From the NCBI RefSeq assembly GCF_001279695.1, contig NZ_LGDD01000024.1, forward strand, positions 1 to 64,000: a DNA stretch of 64,000 nt, given 5' to 3'. The notes beneath the pieces were generated by a model. It saw nothing but the letters and a program-made list of their open reading frames with translations, was not told where the DNA came from and ran no database searches. Origin of the DNA: Streptomyces sp. WM6378 (GTDB taxonomy: Bacteria > Actinomycetota > Actinomycetes > Streptomycetales > Streptomycetaceae). This document shows, piece after piece, positions 8,341 to 16,651 of the stretch (positions are counted from its first letter, which is position 1; each line of letters starts with the position of its first letter). Made by a program: the position numbers and the translations under genes.

Positions 8341-10854
8341 GTGACCCTTATCGATCAGCTGCCGCCGAGTGCCGACCCCGATGCCCTTTTCGAGGCCTTC
8401 TCCACCTGGGCCGAGGACCAGGGCATCAACCTGTACCCGGCCCAGGAGGAGGCGCTGATCGAGGTCGTGTCCGGGGCGAACGTGATCCTCTCCACCCCGA
8501 CCGGCTCCGGAAAGAGCCTGGTGGCGGCGGGTGCGCACTTCGCGGCCCTGGCCCGGGACGAGGTCACCTTCTACACCGCGCCGATCAAGGCGCTGGTCTC
8601 GGAGAAGTTCTTCGACCTGTGCAAGCTCTTCGGCACCGAGAACGTCGGCATGCTGACCGGCGACGCCTCCGTGAACGCGGACGCGCCCGTCATCTGCTGC
8701 ACCGCCGAGGTGCTCGCCTCCATCGCGCTGCGCGACGGCAAGCACGCCGACATCGGCCAGGTCGTGATGGACGAGTTCCACTTCTACGCCGAGGCCGACC
8801 GCGGCTGGGCCTGGCAGATCCCTATCCTGGAACTTCCCCAGGCGCAGTTCGTCCTGATGTCGGCCACCCTCGGCGACGTCGCGATGTTCGAGAAGGACCT
8901 CACCCGCCGCACCGGCCGCGAGACCGCGGTGGTCCGCTCGGCGACCCGGCCCGTGCCGCTCTCGTACGAGTACGTCACGACGCCCATCACCGAGACGCTG
9001 ACCGAGCTCCTCGAAACCCGGCAGTCGCCGGTCTACATCGTGCACTTCACGCAGGCGCAGGCGGTCGAGCGGGCGCAGTCGCTCATGTCGATCAACATGT
9101 GTACGCGCGAGGAGAAGGACAAGATCGCCGACCTGATCGGCAACTTCCGCTTCACCACCAAGTTCGGTCAGAACCTGTCCCGTTACGTCCGCCACGGCAT
9201 CGGCGTGCACCACGCGGGCATGCTGCCCAAGTACCGCCGCCTGGTCGAAAAGCTCGCGCAGGCGGGCCTGTTGAAGGTCATCTGCGGCACCGACACCCTC
9301 GGCGTCGGCGTCAACGTGCCCATCCGTACGGTCCTGTTCACCGCGCTCACCAAGTACGACGGCAACCGGGTCCGCACGCTGCGGGCCCGTGAGTTCCACC
9401 AGATCGCGGGCCGCGCCGGGCGGGCCGGGTTCGACACCGCCGGGTTCGTGGTGGCCCAGGCGCCCGAGCACGTCATCGAGAACGAGAAGGCGCTCGCCAA
9501 GGCCGGCGACGACCCGAAGAAGCGCCGCAAGGTGGTCCGCAAGAAGGCCCCCGAGGGCTTCGTGGCCTGGTCGGACACCACCTTCGAGAAGCTGATCGGC
9601 TCCGATCCCGAGCCGCTGACCTCCCGCTTCCGGGTCACCAACATCATGCTGCTCTCGGTGATCGCCCGGCCGGGCAACGCCTTCGAGGCGATGCGGCACC
9701 TCCTGGAGGACAACCACGAGCCGCGCAAGGCGCAGCTGCGGCACATCCGCCGGGCCATCGCGATCTACCGCTCGCTGCTCGACGGCGGTGTGGTGGAGCA
9801 GCTGGAGACCCCCGACGCCGAGGGCCGCACGATCCGGCTCACCGTCGACCTCCAGCAGGACTTCGCGCTGAACCAGCCCCTGTCGACGTTCGCGCTCGCC
9901 GCCTTCGACCTCCTTGACCCGGAGTCGCCGTCGTACGCGCTCGACATGGTCTCGGTCGTCGAGTCGACCCTTGACGACCCGCGCCAGATCCTCGCCGCGA
10001 TGCAGAACAAGGCGCGCGGCGAGGCCGTCGGGCAGATGAAGGCGGACGGCGTCGAGTACGAGGAGCGCATGGAGCGGCTCCAGGACATCTCGTACCCGAA
10101 GCCGCTGGAAGAGCTGCTGTGGCACGCCTACAACGTGTACAAGAAGTCGCACCCGTGGGTCGGCGACCACCCGGTCTCGCCGAAGTCGGTCATCCGTGAC
10201 ATGTACGAACGGGCGCTCACCTTCACGGAGTTCACCTCCTGGTACGAGCTGGCGCGCACCGAGGGCATCGTCCTTCGCTATCTGGCGAGCGCGTACAAGG
10301 CGCTCGACCACACCATCCCGGACGACCTGAAGACCGAGGACCTGGAGGATCTGATCGCCTGGCTGGGCGAGATGGTGCGTCAGGTGGACTCCTCGCTCCT
10401 GGACGAGTGGGAGCAGCTCGCCAACCCGGAGATCCAGACGGCCGAGGAGGCCCAGGAGAAGGCCGACGAGGTCAAGCCGGTCACGGCCAACGCCCGTGCC
10501 TTCCGGGTGCTCGTACGCAACGCGATGTTCCGCCGGGTCGAGCTGGCCGCCCTCGACAACGTCGACGCGCTCGGCGAGCTCGACGCGGAGTCCGGCTGGG
10601 ACGCGGACGCGTGGGGCGAGGCGATGGACAAGTACTGGGACGAGTACGACGACCTCGGCACCGGTCCCGACGCGCGCGGCCCCAAGCTGCTCGCGATCGA
10701 GGAGGACGCGGCGCACGGCCTGTGGCGCGTCCGCCAGACGTTCGCCGACCCGAACGGCGACCATGGCTGGGGCATCAGCGCGGAGGTCGACCTGGCGGCG
10801 TCCGACGAGGAGGGCCGTGCGGTGGTGCGCGTCACCGACGTCGGCGAACTCTGA
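8341..10854 (+). CDS. SKI2-like DEAD/DEAH RNA helicase with DUF3516 domain
   Basis: Predicted ATP-dependent RNA helicase of the Ski2/HelY type (837 aa). Motif I is TPTGSGKS (52-59), motif II is DEFH (144-147), motif III is SATLGD, and the second RecA domain carries HHAGMLPKYRR, GTDTLGVGVNVP and the arginine-finger motif QIAGRAGRAG. The C-terminal ~370 residues are the acidic DUF3516 region seen in actinobacteria. The GTG at 8341 follows a CAAGAT box (8329-8334) by six bases, so the mRNA is probably leaderless; the open frame upstream has no ribosome site. A thioesterase gene follows 47 bases downstream, probably in the same transcript. Likely role is RNA processing or decay. Confidence 0.88.
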   Translation: MTLIDQLPPSADPDALFEAFSTWAEDQGINLYPAQEEALIEVVSGANVILSTPTGSGKSLVAAGAHFAALARDEVTFYTAPIKALVSEKFFDLCKLFGTENVGMLTGDASVNADAPVICCTAEVLASIALRDGKHADIGQVVMDEFHFYAEADRGWAWQIPILELPQAQFVLMSATLGDVAMFEKDLTRRTGRETAVVRSATRPVPLSYEYVTTPITETLTELLETRQSPVYIVHFTQAQAVERAQSLMSINMCTREEKDKIADLIGNFRFTTKFGQNLSRYVRHGIGVHHAGMLPKYRRLVEKLAQAGLLKVICGTDTLGVGVNVPIRTVLFTALTKYDGNRVRTLRAREFHQIAGRAGRAGFDTAGFVVAQAPEHVIENEKALAKAGDDPKKRRKVVRKKAPEGFVAWSDTTFEKLIGSDPEPLTSRFRVTNIMLLSVIARPGNAFEAMRHLLEDNHEPRKAQLRHIRRAIAIYRSLLDGGVVEQLETPDAEGRTIRLTVDLQQDFALNQPLSTFALAAFDLLDPESPSYALDMVSVVESTLDDPRQILAAMQNKARGEAVGQMKADGVEYEERMERLQDISYPKPLEELLWHAYNVYKKSHPWVGDHPVSPKSVIRDMYERALTFTEFTSWYELARTEGIVLRYLASAYKALDHTIPDDLKTEDLEDLIAWLGEMVRQVDSSLLDEWEQLANPEIQTAEEAQEKADEVKPVTANARAFRVLVRNAMFRRVELAALDNVDALGELDAESGWDADAWGEAMDKYWDEYDDLGTGPDARGPKLLAIEEDAAHGLWRVRQTFADPNGDHGWGISAEVDLAASDEEGRAVVRVTDVGEL

Positions 10855-10901
10855 ACCCGGCTGCGACGACCCCGGCACCGACCCGAGAGGACCGCGACGA
10901 C

Positions 10902-11783
10902 ATGACCAATCCGGCGGAGAGACTCGTCGATCTGCTCGACCTGGAGCAGATCGAGGTCAACATCTTCCGCGGCCGCAGCCCGCAGGAGTCCCTCCAGCGG
11001 GTCTTCGGCGGGCAGGTCGCGGGCCAGGCGCTGGTCGCGGCCGGGCGCACCACGGACGGTGAGCGTCCGGTGCACTCGCTGCACGCGTACTTCCTGCGGC
11101 CGGGGCGGCCCGGCGTGCCGATCGTCTACCAGGTGGAGCGGGTGCGCGACGGGCGGTCCTTCACCACCCGGCGGGTCACCGCGGTCCAGCAGGGCCGCAC
11201 GATCTTCAACCTGACCGCGTCCTTCCACCGCCCGGAGCCCGGCAGCATCGAGCACCAGCTCCCGCCGCGCCTCGACTTCCCGGAACCGGAGTCGCTGCCC
11301 ACGGTCGCCGAGGAGATCCGCGAGCACCTGGGCGCCCTGCCCGAGGCCCTGGAGCGGATGGCACGCCGCCAGCCGTTCGACATCCGGTACGTCGACCGGC
11401 TGCGCTGGACGGCCGAGGAGATCAAGGACGCGGATCCGCGCAGCGCTGTCTGGATGCGCGCGGTCGGCCCGCTGGGCGACGACCCGCTGGTGCACACCTG
11501 CGCGCTGACGTACGCGAGCGACATGACGCTCCTGGACGCGGTGCGCATCCCGGTCGAGCCGCTGTGGGGGCCGCGCGGCTTCGACATGGCCTCGCTCGAC
11601 CACGCGATGTGGTTCCACCGCCCGTTCCGCGCCGACGAGTGGTTCCTGTACGACCAGGAGTCCCCGGTCTCGACGGGCGGCCGGGGCCTGGCCCGCGGCC
11701 GGATCTACAACCGCGAGGGCGAACTGCTGGTGTCGGTGGTCCAGGAGGGCCTCTTCCGCCCACTGGGCGCCGCCGCCGACTGA
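10902..11783 (+). CDS. tesB: acyl-CoA thioesterase II
   Basis: Hydrolyses acyl-CoA to free fatty acid and CoA. The 293-aa protein has the double hotdog fold of TesB: an N-terminal hotdog with VFGGQVAGQALVAA and SLHAYFLRPG, and a C-terminal hotdog with SLDHAMWFHRPFRADEWFLYDQ, which contains the conserved Asp, plus GRGLARGRIYNREGELLVSVVQEG. GAGAGGA precedes ATG 10902 by about ten bases; the frame is open far upstream inside the helicase gene, but only this start has a ribosome site. It follows the helicase by 47 bases and precedes a peroxidase by 31, and nearby acyl-CoA dehydrogenase suggests fatty-acid turnover. Confidence 0.93.
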   Translation: MTNPAERLVDLLDLEQIEVNIFRGRSPQESLQRVFGGQVAGQALVAAGRTTDGERPVHSLHAYFLRPGRPGVPIVYQVERVRDGRSFTTRRVTAVQQGRTIFNLTASFHRPEPGSIEHQLPPRLDFPEPESLPTVAEEIREHLGALPEALERMARRQPFDIRYVDRLRWTAEEIKDADPRSAVWMRAVGPLGDDPLVHTCALTYASDMTLLDAVRIPVEPLWGPRGFDMASLDHAMWFHRPFRADEWFLYDQESPVSTGGRGLARGRIYNREGELLVSVVQEGLFRPLGAAAD

Positions 11784-11814
11784 TCAACTCACCTTTTTCC
11801 AGAAGGAGTTACCG

Positions 11815-12303
11815 ATGAGCCTGTACGACATCCCGCTGCGCACCCTGACCGGCGAGCCGACTTCCCTCGCCGACTACGAGGGCCGGGCCGTGCTCCTGGT
11901 GAACGTGGCGTCCAAGTGCGGTCTGACCCCGCAGTACGCGGGTCTTGAGCGGCTCCAGAAGGAGTACGGCGACCGCGGTCTGACCGTGCTCGGCGTGCCG
12001 TGCAACCAGTTCGGCGGCCAGGAGCCCGGCACCGCCGAGGAGATCGGCACGTTCTGCTCGGCCACGTACGGCGTGACCTTCCCGCTCCTGGAGAAGACCG
12101 ACGTGAACGGCGAGGGCCGGCACCCGCTCTACGCGGAGCTGACGAAGACCGCGGACGCCAACGGCGAGGCCGGCGACATCCAGTGGAACTTCGAGAAGTT
12201 CCTGCTCTCCCCCCGAGGCGAGGTCGCCGCGCGCATCCGCCCCCGCACGGAGCCGGAGGCCCCCGAGGTCGTCGCCCTCATCGAGGCCAACCTGCCTGCC
12301 TGA
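11815..12303 (+). CDS. glutathione peroxidase-family thiol peroxidase
   Basis: Cytoplasmic peroxidase that reduces H2O2 or lipid hydroperoxides. In the 162-aa protein the catalytic tetrad is visible as Cys35 (NVASKCG), Gln69 (CNQFGGQ), Trp124 and Asn125 (WNFEKF). The peroxidatic residue is cysteine, not selenocysteine. Streptomyces make mycothiol rather than glutathione, so the real reductant is probably thioredoxin or mycoredoxin (inference from family knowledge). A strong AGAAGGAG ribosome site lies before ATG 11815. It is the last gene of the helicase-tesB-peroxidase run and is followed by a terminator. Confidence 0.93.
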   Translation: MSLYDIPLRTLTGEPTSLADYEGRAVLLVNVASKCGLTPQYAGLERLQKEYGDRGLTVLGVPCNQFGGQEPGTAEEIGTFCSATYGVTFPLLEKTDVNGEGRHPLYAELTKTADANGEAGDIQWNFEKFLLSPRGEVAARIRPRTEPEAPEVVALIEANLPA

Positions 12304-12320
12304 CCCCGGACTTGCGGCCC

Positions 12321-12354
12321 AAGGCGCTCCCCCTCACGCGAGGCGGGGCGCCTT
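12321..12354. terminator. terminator between convergent peroxidase and acyl-CoA dehydrogenase
   Basis: The arms AAGGCGCTCCCC and GGGGCGCCTT form an imperfect stem with a roughly 12-base loop in the 94-base gap between convergent genes. Confidence 0.6.
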
Positions 12355-12397
12355 CGCACAACCGGAGCGGGTCAGCCCCGCTCCCGCGGGCCGACCG

Positions 12398-13627
12398 CTA
12401 GCGGATCGGCATGCCCGACAGGGTGCGGGCGATGACGAGCCGCTGAATCTCGCTCGTACCCTCGAAGATGGTGTAAATAGCCGCGTCCCTGTGCATGCGC
12501 TCCACCGGGTACTCGCGCGTGAAGCCGTTGCCGCCGAGGATCTGGATCGCCTGGGCGGTGACCTTCTTCGCCGTCTCGCTCGCGTACAGCTTGGACATCG
12601 ACCCCTCGGCCGACTCGAACTTCTTGCCCGTCGTCGCCATCCAGGACGCGCGCCACACCAGCAGGCGAGCCGCGTCGATCTGGGTGCGCATGTCGGCGAG
12701 CTGGAAGGCGATGCCCTGGTTGTCGATGATCGGGCGGCCGAACTGCTCGCGGGTCTTGGCGTATTCGAGCGCGTAGTCGTACGCGGCCCGTGCGGTGCCG
12801 ACCGCCATCGCGCCGACGGCCGGGCGGGACGCCTCGAAAGTGGCCATCGCGGCGTTCTTCACGCGCTCACCGCCACCGGCCTTCGCCTTCTCGCGGGCCC
12901 GGGCGAGCCGCTCGTCGAGCTTCTCCTTGCCGCCGAGGAGGCAGTGCCCCGGTACGCGTACGTCTTCGAGGACGACCTCGGCGGTGTGCGAGGCGCGGAT
13001 GCCGTGCTTCTTGAACTTCTGGCCCTGGGTCAGGCCGGGGGTGTTCGGCGGCACGATGAAGGAGGCGTGCCCCTTGGAGCCCAGCGCCGGGTCGACCACG
13101 GCGACCACGACGTGGACGTTCGCGATGCCGCCGTTCGTGGCCCAGGTCTTGGTGCCGTTCAGGACCCACTCGTCCTTGGCTTCGTCGTACGCGGCCTTCG
13201 TGCGCATCGAGGCGACGTCGGAGCCCGCGTCCGGCTCGGAGGAGCAGAAGGCGGCGACCTTGACGTCGGTCACGTCGCCGTACATCTGCGGGATCCAGGT
13301 GCCGATCTGCTCCTCGGTGCCGTTGGCGAGGACGCCGACGGCGGCCAGGCCCGTGCCGACGATGGAGAGCGCGATGCCCGCATCGCCCCAGAACAGCTCC
13401 TCCATGGCGACCGGGATGCCGAGGCCGGTCGGGTCGAAGAACTGCTGCGCGTAGAAGTCGAGGGAGTAGATTCCGACCTTGGCCGCTTCCTGGATCACCG
13501 GCCAGGGAGTCTCCTCGCGCTCGTCCCACTCGGCGGCCGCGGGGCGGATCACATCCTTGGCGAACCCGTGCAACCAGTCCCGGACCTGCTTCTGGTCGTC
13601 GTTGAGATCCATCGTGAACTCGGCCAT
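12398..13627 (-). CDS. acyl-CoA dehydrogenase
   Basis: FAD enzyme for the first step of fatty-acid or branched acyl-CoA beta-oxidation. The 409-aa protein has the usual order: helical N-domain, the FAD-binding middle domain with AFCSSEPDAGSD and TKTWATNG, and a C-terminal domain ending in the signature QILGGNGFTREYPVERMHRDAAIYTIFEGTSEIQRL, which contains the expected catalytic Glu (FEGTSEIQ). It is divergent from a TetR gene, with a perfect palindrome between the two start codons only 28 bases upstream of this start, so repression by that TetR is likely. Acyl chain specificity cannot be read from sequence. Confidence 0.95.
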   Translation of the reverse strand: MAEFTMDLNDDQKQVRDWLHGFAKDVIRPAAAEWDEREETPWPVIQEAAKVGIYSLDFYAQQFFDPTGLGIPVAMEELFWGDAGIALSIVGTGLAAVGVLANGTEEQIGTWIPQMYGDVTDVKVAAFCSSEPDAGSDVASMRTKAAYDEAKDEWVLNGTKTWATNGGIANVHVVVAVVDPALGSKGHASFIVPPNTPGLTQGQKFKKHGIRASHTAEVVLEDVRVPGHCLLGGKEKLDERLARAREKAKAGGGERVKNAAMATFEASRPAVGAMAVGTARAAYDYALEYAKTREQFGRPIIDNQGIAFQLADMRTQIDAARLLVWRASWMATTGKKFESAEGSMSKLYASETAKKVTAQAIQILGGNGFTREYPVERMHRDAAIYTIFEGTSEIQRLVIARTLSGMPIR

Positions 13628-13655
13628 GTCCCCTCCACCACTCCAAGCGTTACTT

Positions 13656-13679
13656 CCGGTAACCGAAGTCTGTTACCGG
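13656..13679. promoter_or_regulatory. palindromic operator for the divergent TetR regulator
   Basis: A perfect 8-bp inverted repeat CCGGTAAC-N8-GTTACCGG lies between the acyl-CoA dehydrogenase start (13627) and the TetR start (13804). A further GTTAC half lies at 13649-13653, giving an overlapping imperfect copy. Position and symmetry fit a TetR-family site close to the acyl-CoA dehydrogenase promoter. Confidence 0.75.
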
Positions 13680-13803
13680 CGGGTAGCCCCTGTCAACCGA
13701 CCACCGGCCGCCCAGCGCCGCCGCCGGGCGGAGTGTTACGTTGCGCAAGGCTTTCGAAAGATGGAACCCAAGGAAAATGCAGTACGGGCGGGGAGAAGAA
13801 CCC

Positions 13804-14457
13804 ATGGAGACCACACAGCAGGCCGCACAGCAGCGAACGGCGGCCGAGCGCCGGCGGCGCGAACTGCTGGAGGCGGCGGACCGGGTGGTGCTCCGGGACG
13901 GCCCGAAGGCCTCCATGAACGCGATCGCGGCCGAGGCGGGCATCACCAAGCCCATCCTCTACCGCCACTTCGGCGACAAGGGCGGCCTCTACCGCGCGCT
14001 GGCCCAGCGCCACACCGACGCCCTGCTCTCCGCGCTGCGGGCCGCGCTCGACGCGCCCGCCGAGCGGCGCGAGCGGGTCGAGGCGACCCTGGAGACCTAC
14101 CTGACGGCCATCGAGGCGCGGCCTCAGGTGTACCGGTTCCTGATGCACCCCGCCGAGGACTCCCCGGCACCGGAGTCCGAGCAGGGCTTCGACGTGGGCC
14201 GGCACTCCGCGCCGCTGCTCCGCCGCATGGGCGAGGACCTGGGCGTGGTGATCGCCGAGCGGATCGACCTCGGGCCGGGCAGCGAGGTGCTCGCGCGGGT
14301 CTGGGGGCACGGGATCGTCGGCATGATGCATGCGGCGGGCGACTGGTGGCTGGGCGAACGCCCGTGCTCCCGCGCGGAGTTGGTGCAGGCGCTGGCCGAC
14401 CTGTTGTGGGGGCGGCTGGCTGCGGCGGGCGACCGGGTGGGCGGACCGGGCTTCTGA
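13804..14457 (+). CDS. TetR-family transcriptional regulator
   Basis: DNA-binding repressor of 217 aa. The helix-turn-helix lies at about residues 25-55 (AIAAEAGITKPILYRHFGDKGGLYRAL); the C-terminal half is an all-helical ligand domain of the TetR_C type. ATG 13804 is preceded by GGGGAGAAG; a TTG at 13741 in the same frame is less likely. It is divergent from an acyl-CoA dehydrogenase and shares with it a 24-bp palindrome, so the inferred job is to sense an acyl-CoA or fatty acid and control that gene and itself. The stop codon abuts repeat copy 2. Confidence 0.9.
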   Translation: METTQQAAQQRTAAERRRRELLEAADRVVLRDGPKASMNAIAAEAGITKPILYRHFGDKGGLYRALAQRHTDALLSALRAALDAPAERRERVEATLETYLTAIEARPQVYRFLMHPAEDSPAPESEQGFDVGRHSAPLLRRMGEDLGVVIAERIDLGPGSEVLARVWGHGIVGMMHAAGDWWLGERPCSRAELVQALADLLWGRLAAAGDRVGGPGF

Positions 14458-14460
14458 TCC

Positions 14461-14712
14461 CCCACCCCGCCCCTTCCCGGAACCCGCCGGGGGTGAAAGT
14501 GCTCCCGGGGCTCCGCCCCAGACCCCGTATCGCGCCTGAAGGGCGCTCGTCCTCAAACTCCCCCAAGGCCTTAAGGGCCAGGGGACCCCCATGACAGGCT
14601 GAAGATGCCTGTACCCGGCTCTGCCAGGGGCGCGGGGAACTGCGCGACCAGTCATCCACGGTCCGCAGCCGGACTTACTCCCCCGGAGGGTTTGGGGAAG
14701 GGGCGGGGTGGG
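14461..14712. repeat. composite dispersed intergenic repeat, copy 2
   Basis: The gap between the convergent TetR and peptide deformylase genes consists of repeat modules. Module C (CCCCGCCCCTTCCC..) begins at 14465; module B is present in reverse complement with GCGCTCGTCCTCAAAC at 14543-14558; module A is reversed at 14626-14650 (AGGGGCGCGGGGAACTGCGC); and a second module C (GGGGAAGGGGCGGGG) is at about 14693-14710. The last module runs into the 3' end of the deformylase gene, so part of that protein's C-terminus is encoded by repeat DNA. Confidence 0.8.
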
Positions 14713-15262
14713 GCCAGTCCGCCCGTCCGCCCCACGGCGCCTTGCGGATCGCCCGCCGCAACCAGGACCTACGCCACCCCGTGACCCGGTCCGCGTACAC
14801 CACCCCCTCCAGGTGGTCGCACTCGTGCTGCAGGCAGCGGGCGAAGAACCCGGTGCCTTCGATCCGTACGGGCTCGCCCGAGAGGTCCACGCCCTCCACC
14901 ACCGCCCGGTCGAAGCGCGAGGTCGGCGCCTCCAGACCCGGCAGGGAGAGGCAGCCCTCGGGGCCGCGCACCTCCATGCCGTCGGCCTCCACCAGGCGGG
15001 GGTTGACGACGTACCCCAGATGCCGCACGTCCTCGTCGTCGGGGCAGTCGTACACGAACACCCGCTGGGCGACGCCGATCTGGTTCGCCGCCAGGCCGAC
15101 ACCCTCGGCCGCGTACATCGTCGCGAACATGTCCTGGACGAGGCGGTGCAGCGCGGGCCCGAAGTCCGTGACGGGTTCGCAGGGGGCGTGGAGCAACCGG
15201 TCGCCGAGGAGACTCATCTCTCGTACGGAGCCGGAACTGCCGGGAATGGGACGGTGGCGCAT
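14675..15262 (-). CDS. def: peptide deformylase (first of two)
   Basis: Removes the N-formyl group from new proteins at the ribosome exit. All three metal/catalytic motifs are present: GVGLAANQIG, EGCLSLPG (metal Cys) and QHECDHLEG (two metal His and the catalytic Glu). ATG 15262 gives 195 aa; the frame is open to 15364 but without a ribosome site. The last dozen residues, rich in Pro (WPHPAPSPNPPGE), are coded by the dispersed repeat, so the original C-terminus has probably been altered. It is divergent from murT. A second, clearly different deformylase lies at 51784. Confidence 0.92.
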   Translation of the reverse strand: MRHRPIPGSSGSVREMSLLGDRLLHAPCEPVTDFGPALHRLVQDMFATMYAAEGVGLAANQIGVAQRVFVYDCPDDEDVRHLGYVVNPRLVEADGMEVRGPEGCLSLPGLEAPTSRFDRAVVEGVDLSGEPVRIEGTGFFARCLQHECDHLEGVVYADRVTGWRRSWLRRAIRKAPWGGRADWPHPAPSPNPPGE

Positions 15263-15379
15263 GGGCGCAAGAGTACGTTCCGAGGGGTGGAGGCCATTTC
15301 GAATGGTGGCGCGGTTCGGGGCGCTGACCGGATCTCGATAGGCTGACACCCGACCCAGGCGCAAGGAGGATCAAGGACG

Positions 15380-16627
15380 ATGTCAGGACACGTTGGAGGT
15401 GCCGGGCCCCTGTCACCGCGAGCCAAGCTGGCGGTGACCGCGGGCAAGGCCGCCGCGGCGGTGTCGCGCGCGGCGGGCCGGGGCAGTGGATCGGTGATCG
15501 GCGGGCGCGTCGCGCTCAAGCTCGACCCCGATCTGCTCGGGCGGCTCGCCACTCATCTGGACGTCGTCCTGGTGTCGGCGACGAACGGCAAGACGACCAC
15601 GACCCGGCTGATCGCCGAGGCGCTGCGGGCCAGTGGCCCGGTGGTGTCGAACGCGCTCGGCGCCAACATGCCGGCCGGCATCACGTCGGCGCTGGCGGGC
15701 GGTTCGGACGCCAAGTACGGCGTGATCGAGGTCGACGAGAAGTATCTGGCGGGTGTCGCGCGCGATGTGACGCCGAAGGCGATCGCGCTGCTCAACCTCT
15801 CGCGCGACCAGCTCGACCGCGCCGCCGAGACCCGCATGCTCGCCGAGAAGTGGCGCGAGGGCCTGTCCGGCTCCAAGGCCGTGGTGATCGCCAACGCGGA
15901 CGACCCGCTGGTCGTGTGGGCGGCGTCCTCCTCCCCCAACGTGGTGTGGGTGGCGGCCGGTCAGGAGTGGAAGGACGACGCCTGGTCGTGCCCCGCCTGC
16001 GGCGGTGTGATGCAGCGGCCCGGCGACGACTGGTTCTGCGGCGAGTGCGGTTTCCGCCGCCCGGCGCCCAGTTGGGTCCTCAACGGCGACTACGTACTGG
16101 ACCCGCACGGGTCGGCCTGGCCGATCCACCTCCAGTTGCCCGGCCGCGCCAACAAGGCGAACGCCGCCACCTCCGCCGCGGTCGCCGCGGTGTTCGGGGT
16201 GCCGCCGCAGGTCGCCCTTGAGCGCATGTACCAGGTGCAGGCGGTCGCGGGACGTTACGACGTGGTCAGCTTCCAGGGCCGTGAGCTGCGGCTCCTGCTC
16301 GCGAAGAACCCGGCGGGCTGGCTCGAAACGTTTTCCCTCATCGACCCGCCGCCCACGCCGGTCGTCCTGTCCGTCAACGCCCGCGGCGCCGACGGCACGG
16401 ACACCTCCTGGCTGTGGGACGTCGACTACACCCGGCTCGCCGGCCACCCGATCTTCGTGATCGGCGACCGCAAGCTGGACCTGGCGGTGCGTCTGGAGGT
16501 CGCGAACCTGGACTTCCGGGTCTGCGAAAGCCTGGAGGAGTGCGCCCAGTTGGCGCCGCCCGGGCGGATCGAGCTGATCGCCAACTACACCGCGTTCCAG
16601 GACGTCCGCCGCGTCGTCGGCAACTGA
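15380..16627 (+). CDS. murT: lipid II isoglutaminyl synthase, MurT subunit
   Basis: ATP-using ligase half of the MurT/GatD enzyme that amidates the alpha-carboxyl of D-Glu in lipid II, at the inner face of the membrane. The 415-aa protein has a Mur-ligase P-loop (NGKTTTT, 69-75), a four-cysteine zinc ribbon inserted in the middle domain (Cys204, 207, 220, 223) that marks MurT within the Mur ligases, and the C-terminal DUF1727 domain with the conserved Asp in DTSWLWD. AGGAGG precedes ATG 15380. gatD follows by 24 bases, as in other Gram-positives, and the two form one enzyme complex. Confidence 0.95.
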   Translation: MSGHVGGAGPLSPRAKLAVTAGKAAAAVSRAAGRGSGSVIGGRVALKLDPDLLGRLATHLDVVLVSATNGKTTTTRLIAEALRASGPVVSNALGANMPAGITSALAGGSDAKYGVIEVDEKYLAGVARDVTPKAIALLNLSRDQLDRAAETRMLAEKWREGLSGSKAVVIANADDPLVVWAASSSPNVVWVAAGQEWKDDAWSCPACGGVMQRPGDDWFCGECGFRRPAPSWVLNGDYVLDPHGSAWPIHLQLPGRANKANAATSAAVAAVFGVPPQVALERMYQVQAVAGRYDVVSFQGRELRLLLAKNPAGWLETFSLIDPPPTPVVLSVNARGADGTDTSWLWDVDYTRLAGHPIFVIGDRKLDLAVRLEVANLDFRVCESLEECAQLAPPGRIELIANYTAFQDVRRVVGN

Positions 16628-16651
16628 CCAAGGAAGGAGCAAGCAAGCGAC

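Noticed and set aside
8272..10878. 868-aa open frame antisense to the helicase
   Set aside because: Composition is an Arg/Gly/Asp/Val mix with no motif; the helicase on the other strand has complete motifs I to VI.
14461..14712. insertion sequence or transposase remnant
   Set aside because: No coding similarity to a transposase and no terminal repeats with target duplication were seen; the DNA is a non-coding repeat.
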